Assembly (NCBI RefSeq): GCF_019599145.1
Contig: NZ_CP080647.1
Coordinates: forward strand, 2,604,001-2,668,000
Direction of reading: 5' to 3'
Source: Streptomyces akebiae
GTDB taxonomy: Bacteria; Actinomycetota; Actinomycetes; Streptomycetales; Streptomycetaceae
DNA length: 64,000 bases
Position 1 is the first letter of the stretch, and each line of letters starts with the position of its first letter. Made by a program: the position numbers and the translations under genes. Positions 1 to 6,998 of this stretch are shown here, in pieces. The notes under the pieces were generated by a model, which made no database searches, was not told the DNA's origin, and worked only from the letters and a program-made list of their open reading frames with translations.

Positions 1-2
1 TG

Positions 3-149
3 GACCCGGACCCCTGGCAGGAGCACGGACGCGGTCTGCTCCTGATCCGCGCCCTCAGCTCCGCCTGCGGTCACCGCCCCACGGACTCGGGCAAGGCGGT
101 GTGGTTCCGGTTGCCGACGGTGCCGCCGCAGCGGCGTCGGCACGCGTAG
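3..149 (+). CDS. HATPase-type regulatory ATP-binding protein, C-terminal end (partial)
   Basis: Only the last 48 codons are inside the window; the gene begins upstream. The visible residues (GRGLLLIRALSSACG, then a short strand ending in VWFRLP) match the end of the small histidine-kinase-like ATPase family (RsbW/SpoIIAB-like anti-sigma or PP2C-partner proteins), where the G-x-GL-x-L-[IV] segment is the last ATP-lid/G2 motif. These proteins are abundant in Streptomyces and usually act in partner-switching control of sigma factors. It converges on argF with a small hairpin between them. The family call rests on this short motif alone, so the specific role cannot be given. Confidence 0.6.
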   Translation, partial: DPDPWQEHGRGLLLIRALSSACGHRPTDSGKAVWFRLPTVPPQRRRHA

Positions 150-155
150 TTCCCG

Positions 156-172
156 GCCCGGCGTCGCCGGGC
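156..172. terminator. Short GC-rich hairpin between convergent genes
   Basis: A perfect 7-bp inverted repeat (GCCCGGC / GCCGGGC, 3-nt loop) sits between the plus-strand gene ending at 149 and argF ending at 180. It has no T tract, which is usual for Streptomyces. It probably serves both strands. Confidence 0.5.
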
Positions 173-179
173 ACCGGCC

Positions 180-1187
180 TCAGGCCAGGGTCGCCACCAG
201 GACCGCCTTGATCGTGTGCAGCCGGTTCTCCGCCTCGTCGAAGACGACGGAGTGCGACGACTCGAACACCTCGTCCGTGACCTCCAGCGAGTCCAGTCCG
301 TGCCGCTCGTGGATCTCGCGGCCCACCTTGGTGCCGAGGTCGTGGAAGGCCGGCAGGCAGTGCAGGAACTTGACGTCCGCGTTGCCGGTGGCCCGCAGCA
401 CGTCCATGGTCACGGCGTACGGGGAGAGCGCCCCGATGCGCTCGTCCCAGACCTCCTTGGGCTCGCCCATGGAGACCCAGACGTCGGTGGCGACGAAGTC
501 GGCACGCTCGACCCCGTCGTGGACGTGCTCGGTGAGGGTGATCCGCGCGCCGCTGATCTCGGCGAGCTTGCGGGCGTGGGTGACGATCTCCTCGGCCGGC
601 CAGTAGGCCTGCGGGGCGACGATCCGGACGTCCATGCCGAGCAGGGCCCCCGTCACCAGGTACGAGTTGCCCATGTTGAAGCGGGCGTCGCCGAGGTAGG
701 CGAAGACCATCTCGTCGAGCGGCTTGTCGCTGTGCTCGGTCATGGTCATCACGTCGGCCAGCATCTGGGTGGGGTGCCAGTCGTCGGTGAGCCCGTTGTA
801 GACCGGCACTCCGGCGTATGCCGCCAGCTCCTCGACGTTCGCCTGGCTCTCGCCCCGGTACTCGATCGCGTCGAACATCCGGCCGAGCACCCGCGCGGTG
901 TCCTTGACCGACTCCTTGTGACCCATCTGGGAGCCGGACGGATCCAGGTAGGTCGTTTGGGCGCCCTGGTCGGCCGCGGCGACCTCGAACGCGCAGCGGG
1001 TGCGCGTCGAGGTCTTCTCGAAGATGAGCGCGATGTTCCTGCCCAGCAGGTGCCGGGTCTCCGTCCCGGCCTTCTTGGCCGCCTTCAGCTCCACGGCCAG
1101 CTCGATCAGCCCGCGGAACTCCTCGGCGGTGAAGTCCAGCTCCTTGAGGAAGTGGCGCCCGGCGAGGGCGTGGGGAACGGTCGCCAT
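180..1187 (-). CDS. argF: Ornithine carbamoyltransferase (ArgF/ArcB type)
   Basis: Transfers the carbamoyl group between carbamoyl phosphate and ornithine/citrulline in the cytoplasm. The 335-residue length is normal for the family. The carbamoyl-phosphate loop STRTR is at residues 60-64, the SMG loop at 239-241 and the ornithine/catalytic HCLPAFHD motif at 276-283. ATG is preceded by AGGAG. It lies 117 bp downstream of arginine deiminase on the same strand, so a catabolic (ArcB) role converting citrulline to ornithine plus carbamoyl phosphate is likely, although the sequence does not separate anabolic from catabolic enzymes. No carbamate kinase is in the window. The intergenic region carries repeats that may control it separately from arcA. 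Confidence 0.95.
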   Translation of the reverse strand: MATVPHALAGRHFLKELDFTAEEFRGLIELAVELKAAKKAGTETRHLLGRNIALIFEKTSTRTRCAFEVAAADQGAQTTYLDPSGSQMGHKESVKDTARVLGRMFDAIEYRGESQANVEELAAYAGVPVYNGLTDDWHPTQMLADVMTMTEHSDKPLDEMVFAYLGDARFNMGNSYLVTGALLGMDVRIVAPQAYWPAEEIVTHARKLAEISGARITLTEHVHDGVERADFVATDVWVSMGEPKEVWDERIGALSPYAVTMDVLRATGNADVKFLHCLPAFHDLGTKVGREIHERHGLDSLEVTDEVFESSHSVVFDEAENRLHTIKAVLVATLA

Positions 1188-1237
1188 GGGGCGCTCCTGG
1201 GTCGACGGGACGGGGACAGCGATAGGAAGACTGGAAG

Positions 1238-1265
1238 TCTATACGATGTTCCACATTTCTATACG
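1238..1265 (-). promoter_or_regulatory. Candidate operator/promoter region of argF
   Basis: Two exact direct repeats TCTATACG (1238-1245 and 1258-1265, plus strand) are exactly 20 bp apart, that is two helical turns. Between them is an inverted repeat ATGT-TCC-ACAT (1246-1256). This is the only AT-rich segment in the arcA-argF gap and lies 51-78 bp before the argF start. It looks like a regulator site or a promoter core; I do not recognise it as a known ArgR box. Confidence 0.45.
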
Positions 1266-1304
1266 GTGCCCTCCGCGCCGCCCGGATCCCCGCGTCGCGG
1301 ATCC

Positions 1305-2528
1305 CTACACCGCGGATCTCTCCACCGGGCAGCTCATGCAACGCGGCCCGCCCCTCCCCCGCCCCAGCTCGCTGCCCGGGATCTCGATCACCTCGATACC
1401 CTGCTTGCGCAGATGCGTGTTGGTGGTGGCGTTGCGCTCGTAGGCGACGACGACGCCGGGCTCGACGGCGAGCACGTTGCAGCCGTCGTCCCACTGCTCT
1501 CGCTCGGCGGCGTGGACGTCCTGTGTGGCGGTGAGCACCCGGACGGCGTCGAGGCCGAGCGCGGCGGCGATCGCGCGGTGCATGTGCTCCGGCGGGTGGT
1601 CGGTGACCTTGAGCTCCTTCTCCCCGACGCCGGGTTCGATGGTGTACGAGCGGAGCATGCCAAGTCCGGCGTACTGGGTGAAGGTGTCGCCGTCGACCAT
1701 GGTCATGACGGTGTCGAGGTGCATGAAGGCCCGGCGCTTGGGCATGTCGAGGGCCACGATGGTCCGCGCGGAGCCGGCGGCGAAGAGCTTGTGCGCGAGC
1801 ATCTCGACGGCCTGCGGGGTGGTGCGCTCGCTCATGCCGATGAGGACGGCCCCGTTGCCGATGACGAGCACGTCGCCGCCCTCGATGGTGGACGGGTAGT
1901 CGGCCTGACCCTCCGACCAGACATGGAACGTCTCGGCGCGGAACAGCGGGTGGTGCCGGTAGATCGCCTCGAAGTGGACGGTCTCGCGCCGGCGGGCCGG
2001 CCAGCGCATGGCGTTGATGGAGACCCCGTCGTAGATCCAGGCGGAGGTGTCGCGGGTGAAGAGGTGGTTGGGGAGCGGGTCGAGAAGGAATTCGTCCAGC
2101 TCCATGACATGGAAGCGGACGGAGGCCGGCTCCATGTGCGCGTCGAGGAACTCGCGTTTGGTCATGCCGCCGATCAGCGCCTCGACCAGCTCGCGCACGG
2201 GCAGCGATTCGAAGGCGGCCCTGAGGTGGTCCGTGGCGAGCGGGCCGTACTCCTTCTCGTCGAAGACGCGGTCGAGAACGAGTTGCCGGGCCTGCGGAAT
2301 CCGCATGACGTCGATCAGGAGGTCGCCGAAGAGGTGGACGGCGACGCCTCGGTCGCGCAGCACGTCGGCGAACCCGTCGTGCTCGGCGCGCGCCCGGCGC
2401 ACCCACAGCACGTCATCGAAGAGCAGCGCGGTCTTGTTGCTGGGGGTGAGCCTTTTGAGCTCAAGATCCGGCCGGTGCAGGATGACGCGGCGCAGGCGCC
2501 CGGCCTCGGAGTCGACATGGAATCCCAT
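1305..2528 (-). CDS. arcA: Arginine deiminase
   Basis: Hydrolyses arginine to citrulline and ammonia, the first step of the arginine deiminase pathway, in the cytoplasm. Family marks are the [11 protein letters not shown] segment near residue 210, HLDTVMT in the second half and the C-terminal CMSCP motif, whose second cysteine (about residue 400 of 407) is the catalytic nucleophile. I chose ATG at 2528 (MGFHVDS) because AGGATGAGG precedes it; a GTG at 2561 would add 11 residues but has a poorly spaced ribosome site. The argF gene follows, giving a two-gene catabolic unit. Divergent from the SPFH gene at 2750. Confidence 0.95.
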   Translation of the reverse strand: MGFHVDSEAGRLRRVILHRPDLELKRLTPSNKTALLFDDVLWVRRARAEHDGFADVLRDRGVAVHLFGDLLIDVMRIPQARQLVLDRVFDEKEYGPLATDHLRAAFESLPVRELVEALIGGMTKREFLDAHMEPASVRFHVMELDEFLLDPLPNHLFTRDTSAWIYDGVSINAMRWPARRRETVHFEAIYRHHPLFRAETFHVWSEGQADYPSTIEGGDVLVIGNGAVLIGMSERTTPQAVEMLAHKLFAAGSARTIVALDMPKRRAFMHLDTVMTMVDGDTFTQYAGLGMLRSYTIEPGVGEKELKVTDHPPEHMHRAIAAALGLDAVRVLTATQDVHAAEREQWDDGCNVLAVEPGVVVAYERNATTNTHLRKQGIEVIEIPGSELGRGRGGPRCMSCPVERSAV

Positions 2529-2622
2529 GCCCTCATCCTGACCATTCGGGCGCGTGTTCACCCTCCGGTCGGCCGAATCGGAATCCTTCCGGCACCTCCA
2601 TCCCGCCTCCCATCTCGTCCTC

Positions 2623-2652
2623 TTGACGATAAGCAGGCCTCTTCGTTATCGT
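2623..2652 (+). promoter_or_regulatory. Promoter with overlapping inverted repeat before the SPFH gene
   Basis: TTGACG (2623-2628) and TATCGT (2647-2652) form a good housekeeping -35/-10 pair with an 18-bp spacer. A perfect 7-bp inverted repeat ACGATAA (2626-2632) / TTATCGT (2646-2652), 13 bp apart, exactly covers both elements, as expected for a repressor operator. The repressor is not identifiable here. Confidence 0.6.
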
Positions 2653-2749
2653 CTAAGTGACATTAATCGGGCTCCGTCGTCGATCGTTCGTCAATCGTTC
2701 GTCGACCGGTCGCCGCGAGTCGATCAGTCCGTCACGAGGGGGATCATCC

Positions 2750-3901
2750 ATGGCCGACATCACCAGACGGCTCGGCTGGCGGCATCTGCGCGGGGCGCCC
2801 ACCGCGCACATCCGTCACCACCGCTCCGGACGGCTCGCGCACGACGGCCCGGGGCTGAGCTTCTGGTACCGGTCACTGAGCGCCGCGCTCTCCGAGGTCC
2901 CGGTGGACGACCGGGAACTGGCGATGACCTTCCACGCCCGTACGTCCGACTTCCAGGACGTGGCGGTGCAGGCGACCGTGACGTACCGGGTGAGCGACCC
3001 GGCGATCGCCGCCGCCCGGCTCGATTTCTCCATCGACCCCGACACAGGGGTCTGGCGCGGCGCTCCCCTGGAGCAGTTGTCGACCCTGCTGACGGAGACG
3101 GCCCAGCAGCACGCGCTGGACGTCCTGGCCCGTACGACGCTGGCCTCGGCCCTCGTCGACGGCGTCGCGGCGGTACGGGAGCGGGTGGCCGGCGGGCTGG
3201 CGGCCGAGCCCCGGCTGCCGGCCACCGGCATCGAGATCGTGGCCGTCCGCGTGGTCGCGCTGCGGCCCGAGCCCGAGGTGGAGCGGGCACTGCGCACACC
3301 GGCCCGGGAGCAGATCCAGCAGGAGGCCGACCGGGCGACGTACGAGCGCCGGGCCGTCGCCGTCGAGCGGGAGCGGGCCATCGCCGAGAACGAGCTGGCC
3401 AGCCAGATCGAACTCGCCCGGCGCGAGGAGCAGTTGGTCGAGCAGCGGGGCACCAACGCGCGCCGGGAGGCGGAGGAGCGGGCCGCCGCGGACGCGGTGA
3501 AGGCGGGCGCGGAGGCGGCCCGGACGGTACGGCTGACGGAGGCGGAGGCCGAACGGACCGTGAAGCTCGCCGAGGCGGAGGCGGCGCGGAGTGTCCGGCT
3601 GGCCGACGCCGAGGCGGCGCGCGGCGTGAGGCTCGCGGAGGCGGAGGCGGTGCGGCAGGTCAAGCTGGCCGAGGCGGAGGCGCGGGCCGCACGGGAGGTG
3701 GGTGCGGCGCGGGCCGAGGCGCAGGCGGCATGGCTGCGGGTGCACGCCGAAGTGGACACGGCGACGCTGCACGCGCTGACCGGGACACGGCTCGCGGAGA
3801 ACCTGCCGCGGATCGAGAGTGTGACGGTGTCGCCGGATGTCCTGACGGGGCTGCTGGCCAGGCTCGGCGGCGCATCGGACGGCGGCGGGGACCCGGCGTG
3901 A
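2750..3901 (+). CDS. SPFH/Band-7 domain protein with hendecad coiled coil
   Basis: A 383-residue stomatin/prohibitin-like scaffold protein. The N-terminal half is a Band-7 fold (residues about 40-170, VDDRELAMTFHARTSDFQD onward) and lacks any obvious membrane anchor. The second half is a long Ala/Glu/Arg coiled coil. It includes five consecutive 11-residue repeats of the form (T/S/G/Q)V(R/K)L(A/T)EAEAxR at about residues 259-313. ATG at 2750 follows GAGGGGG; an upstream TTG at 2657 would add 31 Arg/Ser-rich residues. It is translationally coupled (GTGA overlap) to the NAD-kinase-like gene. SPFH proteins usually form oligomeric rings or membrane microdomains; the actual role here is unknown. 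Confidence 0.85.
   Translation: MADITRRLGWRHLRGAPTAHIRHHRSGRLAHDGPGLSFWYRSLSAALSEVPVDDRELAMTFHARTSDFQDVAVQATVTYRVSDPAIAAARLDFSIDPDTGVWRGAPLEQLSTLLTETAQQHALDVLARTTLASALVDGVAAVRERVAGGLAAEPRLPATGIEIVAVRVVALRPEPEVERALRTPAREQIQQEADRATYERRAVAVERERAIAENELASQIELARREEQLVEQRGTNARREAEERAAADAVKAGAEAARTVRLTEAEAERTVKLAEAEAARSVRLADAEAARGVRLAEAEAVRQVKLAEAEARAAREVGAARAEAQAAWLRVHAEVDTATLHALTGTRLAENLPRIESVTVSPDVLTGLLARLGGASDGGGDPA
3524..3688 (+). repeat. Five in-frame 33-bp repeats encoding hendecads
   Basis: Units start at 3524, 3557, 3590, 3623 and 3656. Each encodes an 11-residue unit built around V-[RK]-L-x-[ED]-A-E-A. The 11-residue period fits a right-handed coiled coil. Units have diverged at synonymous positions, so the array is not a recent slippage product. 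Confidence 0.8.
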
Positions 3902-4797
3902 GTCTCGCGCCACGGGTGGTGCTGGTCCATCGCACCACCGAGTACGAGGAGTTGGTGGCCCGCCACGGGACGCACGGGCAGGCCGCCTTCTTCCTGCGGT
4001 CCCGGGGGCGGGACATCGAGGACGTGGCCGAGCGGCACCGGCGGGAACGCGGGGCGCTGGCCGAGGTCACCTCTTCGATTCCGCTGACGTGGCGTCAGGC
4101 CCGGGTCGAGCGAGCCGACCTGGACCGGTTCCTGTTCGCCCCCGAGGACGTGGTGGTCGTGGTCGGACAGGACGGCCTGGTGGCCAATGTGGCGAAGTAC
4201 CTCGCCGGGCAGCCGGTGGTGGGGATCAACCCCGATCCGCGACGCAACCCGGGCGTGCTGGTGCGGCATCAGCCCGGGCAGGCGGTGAAGTTGCTGTCCG
4301 CGTCGCTCCGACGCGACTGCCCGATGGACGAGTTGACGATGGTCGAGGCCGTCGCGGACGACACACAGCGGCTGGTGGCGCTCAACGAGATCTATCTCGG
4401 CGCGGCGGGGCACCAGACCGCCCGGTACCGTCTGGGGCTCGACGGCGACAGGGGTGTCGTCGAGCCCCAGGCCTCGTCCGGGGTGCTCGTCGGGACGGGG
4501 ACCGGGGCGAGCGGGTGGATCCGGTCCGTCTGGCAGGAACGGGCCAGCGCGCTGCCCCTTCCCGGCCCCGCCGAGGCCCGCCTCCTGTGGTTCGTCCGCG
4601 AGGCCTGGCCCTCCCCGGCGACCGGGACGTCCCTGGTGGCGGGGCAGTTGGCGGCGGCCTCCCACCTCCGTCTGACGGTCGAGTCGGATCGGCTCATCGC
4701 GTTCGGGGACGGGATGGAGGGGGATGCGCTGGAGCTGACGTGGGGGCAGACGGTGCGGGTGGGGGTGGCGGGGGTTCGGTTGCGGTTGGTGGGCTGA
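3898..4797 (+). CDS. NAD-kinase-like protein (ATP-NAD kinase/DAG kinase fold)
   Basis: 299 residues starting at GTG 3898, which overlaps the TGA of the SPFH gene. GQDGLVANVAKYLAGQPVVGIN resembles the GGDGT strand-loop of NAD/diacylglycerol kinases, NEIYLG the NE motif, and GTGTGASGW the TPTGSTAY substrate loop. The GGDGT aspartate is kept but the flanking residues are not canonical, so it may bind a nucleotide without being a true NAD kinase. Strict coupling to the SPFH protein implies the two work as a pair, perhaps an enzyme held on a ring scaffold. The fold call is moderately secure; substrate unknown. Confidence 0.65.
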   Translation: MSLAPRVVLVHRTTEYEELVARHGTHGQAAFFLRSRGRDIEDVAERHRRERGALAEVTSSIPLTWRQARVERADLDRFLFAPEDVVVVVGQDGLVANVAKYLAGQPVVGINPDPRRNPGVLVRHQPGQAVKLLSASLRRDCPMDELTMVEAVADDTQRLVALNEIYLGAAGHQTARYRLGLDGDRGVVEPQASSGVLVGTGTGASGWIRSVWQERASALPLPGPAEARLLWFVREAWPSPATGTSLVAGQLAAASHLRLTVESDRLIAFGDGMEGDALELTWGQTVRVGVAGVRLRLVG

Positions 4798-4834
4798 CGC
4801 CGGGGGCGCCCCCCGTGTCGGCCGGTTCTTCGGG

Positions 4835-4875
4835 TGCGGGTGGGTGGGGCTTCTCGCGCCGTTCCCCGCGCCCCT
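4835..4875. repeat. Dispersed intergenic repeat, copy 1
   Basis: TGCGGGTGGGTGGGG, about 11 variable bases, then GTTCCCCGCGCCCCT (4861-4875). The same element with identical internal spacing recurs at 25025-25065. It is the kind of short intergenic repeat scattered through Streptomyces chromosomes. Here its right part forms the left arm of a terminator. Confidence 0.65.
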
Positions 4876-4906
4876 ACAGGGGCCTGCGGCCCTGTAGGGG
4901 CGCGGG
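4865..4906. terminator. Bidirectional terminator between convergent genes
   Basis: A perfect 17-bp stem (4865-4881 with 4890-4906) with an 8-nt loop separates the NAD-kinase-like gene (+) from the prenyl synthase fusion (-). It is among the strongest hairpins in the window and can end transcription from both sides. Confidence 0.85.
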
Positions 4907-4920
4907 AAAGTGGGCGGGAG

Positions 4921-6780
4921 CTACTCCGTCCCCTCCGCCGGGGCCGGGGCCGACGCCGCGCCCTTGCGGCGTTTGCGGTGGGTGTAGGCGACCACCGCTT
5001 CCCACAGGTCGCGACGGTCGACGTCGGGCCAGGGCTGGTCGGTGAAGTGGAGTTCGGCGTAGTGGGCGTGCCAGGGCAGGAAGTTGGAGGTGCGGATCTC
5101 GCCGCTGGTGCGCCACAGCAGGTCGACGTCGGGCAGTGCGTGGTGGGGCAGATGCGCGGCGAAGAGCTGCTCGGAGACGCGGGCGGGATCGACCTCACCC
5201 GCGAGGGCGGCCCGGGCCAACGACGCGCCCGCCCGCGCGAGTTCGGCACGGCCGCCGTAGTTGACGCAGACGTTGAGGGTGAGGCCGGTGCGGTTGCGGG
5301 TGGCGTGCTCCTGGGCGCGGAGGACTTCCACCACGTCCTCCGGGAGGCCGTCGGGGGACCCCACCCAGCGCAGGCGTACGTCGTGGTCGAGCAGTTCGCC
5401 GTCGAGGAGCTCGGCGCGCATGATCGCGAAGAGCTTGGAGACCTCGTCGGGCGACCGCTTCCAGTTCTCGGTGGAGAAGGCGTAGACCGTCAGATGGGCG
5501 AGGCCGATCTCCAGCGCGCCCTGGACCACGTCACGCAGCGCGACCGCTCCGGCCCGGTGCCCCTCGTCGCGGGGCAGCCCGAGCCCGGTGGCCCAACGCC
5601 CGTTGCCGTCCATGACGATCGCCACGTGCTGGGGAAGGTGTGCCTCGGCTATGGCCGGCGGGCGGGCGCCGTCGCGATGCGGGCGCGGGGGCAGCGGCGG
5701 TTCGGCGATGCGCGTGGTGTGCCGTTCGGGCCCGGCGGGCAGAGCCGGTGCCGAGTCGTCCCCCGACACACCGGCGGGCCGGTGCGCGGCCGTCCTCGAC
5801 GCCTCGGCGGCCGCGTCCCTGCCGGGCGGGAGCGTCAGCCGCCACACCACGGCCGCCCGCGCCCGCGCCGGACCGAGGATCCGCCACTCGATGTGCCGGG
5901 GCACCCGTACCTGCCGGTGCAGGGCGGCCGAGCCGGCCCGGACGAACGCGTCCAGTTCGGCACCGAACAGCGCGACGGCGGAGTCGAGCACGATGGCGGG
6001 GCCCAGCGGCAGCGTGTTCCGCAGCGCGCGACGGGAATCCTCCAGCCATTCCCGGGCCTGGTCGGCGAGGTGGGCGACGAGTCGGCGGACGGCGGGGGTC
6101 CACTCCCGGGCGAGCAGCTCCGCCCGGGTGACCTGGAAACGGTCGAGGACCTCCGTCGGGAACCACACGTGCCCGCCGTCGAGGTCCTCCGGGAGGTCGC
6201 GGAGCATGTCGGTCAGGAACAGCCCCTCCACGAACCGAGTGAAGCCGGGCAGATCCCTCAGCCGCACGGGGACGGGGAGTCCGACGCGGACCAGCATCCG
6301 CATGAGTTGTTCGGGCCAGCTCATGTTCTGGGCGTGGGCCCGCTCCCGCCACTCCGCCCAGGTCGCGACGGACTCACGGTCGTCGTCGCGCTGGACCGCG
6401 TCGAGGGCGTCGAGCAGATCACCGAGGTCCAGCCCCCAGTGCCACACCGCGTCGGTCAGGGCGAGCCGGACCGGGTCGTCGCTGGTCCCGCTCGCGAGGT
6501 CCGCCTCCAGCGCGGCCCGCCACTCCCGCAGCAGGCGGCCCCGCTCCTCGGGGGCCTCGGCGGAGCGGTCCAGCAGATCGTCGGCGAAAGCGAAGGCGGC
6601 GTACAGGGCCCAGGAGACAGGGCGGGCCACCGGCGGCATCAGCTGCATCAGGGCGTACTCGGTGGGCCGGGTCGTGCGGACCAGGCGGCGGCACTCGTCG
6701 TACGCGGCGTCGAGTGCCGACAGCTCTCGTCCGGACCGCGTTCCGGGCCGTGTTCCGGACCGCGTGGTGGTGCGACGCAT
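4921..6780 (-). CDS. Fusion: squalene/phytoene synthase-like domain + cis-prenyltransferase (UppS) domain
   Basis: One uninterrupted 619-residue frame. Residues about 20-300 form a head-to-head trans-prenyl synthase of the squalene/phytoene synthase family, with DDLLD at 67-71 and LTDMLRDLPED near 195 as the two Mg-diphosphate motifs. A Pro/Ala/Arg-rich linker follows. Residues 385-619 are a cis-prenyltransferase: HVAIVMDGNGRW (catalytic Asp about 391), FSTENW, NYGGR and RTSGEIRTSNF. Both active sites look intact. Start ATG 6780 has only a weak ribosome site. The pairing suggests two consecutive prenyl diphosphate reactions in one polypeptide; product unknown. A housekeeping undecaprenyl role is unlikely because of the fusion. 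Terminators bound it on both sides. Confidence 0.85.
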   Translation of the reverse strand: MRRTTTRSGTRPGTRSGRELSALDAAYDECRRLVRTTRPTEYALMQLMPPVARPVSWALYAAFAFADDLLDRSAEAPEERGRLLREWRAALEADLASGTSDDPVRLALTDAVWHWGLDLGDLLDALDAVQRDDDRESVATWAEWRERAHAQNMSWPEQLMRMLVRVGLPVPVRLRDLPGFTRFVEGLFLTDMLRDLPEDLDGGHVWFPTEVLDRFQVTRAELLAREWTPAVRRLVAHLADQAREWLEDSRRALRNTLPLGPAIVLDSAVALFGAELDAFVRAGSAALHRQVRVPRHIEWRILGPARARAAVVWRLTLPPGRDAAAEASRTAAHRPAGVSGDDSAPALPAGPERHTTRIAEPPLPPRPHRDGARPPAIAEAHLPQHVAIVMDGNGRWATGLGLPRDEGHRAGAVALRDVVQGALEIGLAHLTVYAFSTENWKRSPDEVSKLFAIMRAELLDGELLDHDVRLRWVGSPDGLPEDVVEVLRAQEHATRNRTGLTLNVCVNYGGRAELARAGASLARAALAGEVDPARVSEQLFAAHLPHHALPDVDLLWRTSGEIRTSNFLPWHAHYAELHFTDQPWPDVDRRDLWEAVVAYTHRKRRKGAASAPAPAEGTE

Positions 6781-6828
6781 GGGAAACCCCACATACCTTC
6801 GACTGGGACCGATGGGACCGACTCGGGT

Positions 6829-6864
6829 GACAGCGGTCGCCTGCGATCGGCTGCGATCGCTGTC
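6829..6864 (-). repeat. Inverted repeat upstream of the prenyl synthase fusion
   Basis: GACAGCG (6829-6835) pairs with CGCTGTC (6858-6864), and a tandem CTGCGATCG occurs twice at 6841-6859. It lies 49-84 bp before the start codon, so it may be an operator or an mRNA leader structure. Function not determined. Confidence 0.35.
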
Positions 6865-6958
6865 CCCCCGAGCACCGCCGGAACCTCTCGAACGCGGAAC
6901 ACGGCCACGCCTGCTCGCGACATTATCAGCCGCAATGTCACGTCCCGGGCGCGGGTCC

Positions 6959-6991
6959 GCCCGCCACGGACGAGGGCCGTCCGTGGCGGGC
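6959..6991 (-). terminator. Terminator of the Pnkp/Hen1 operon
   Basis: A perfect 14-bp stem (6959-6972 with 6978-6991) with a 5-nt loop begins 8 bp beyond the Pnkp stop codon. It isolates the RNA repair operon from the downstream prenyl synthase gene. Confidence 0.85.
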
Positions 6992-6998
6992 GTCGGTC

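Noticed and set aside
1188..1304. Known ArgR box before argF
   Set aside because: The repeats found do not match the ArgR consensus I know, so only an unspecific operator is reported.
216..2660. Very long plus-strand open frame antisense to argF and arcA
   Set aside because: It is the reverse shadow of two well-supported genes; high GC removes stops on the opposite strand. No family features or ribosome site.
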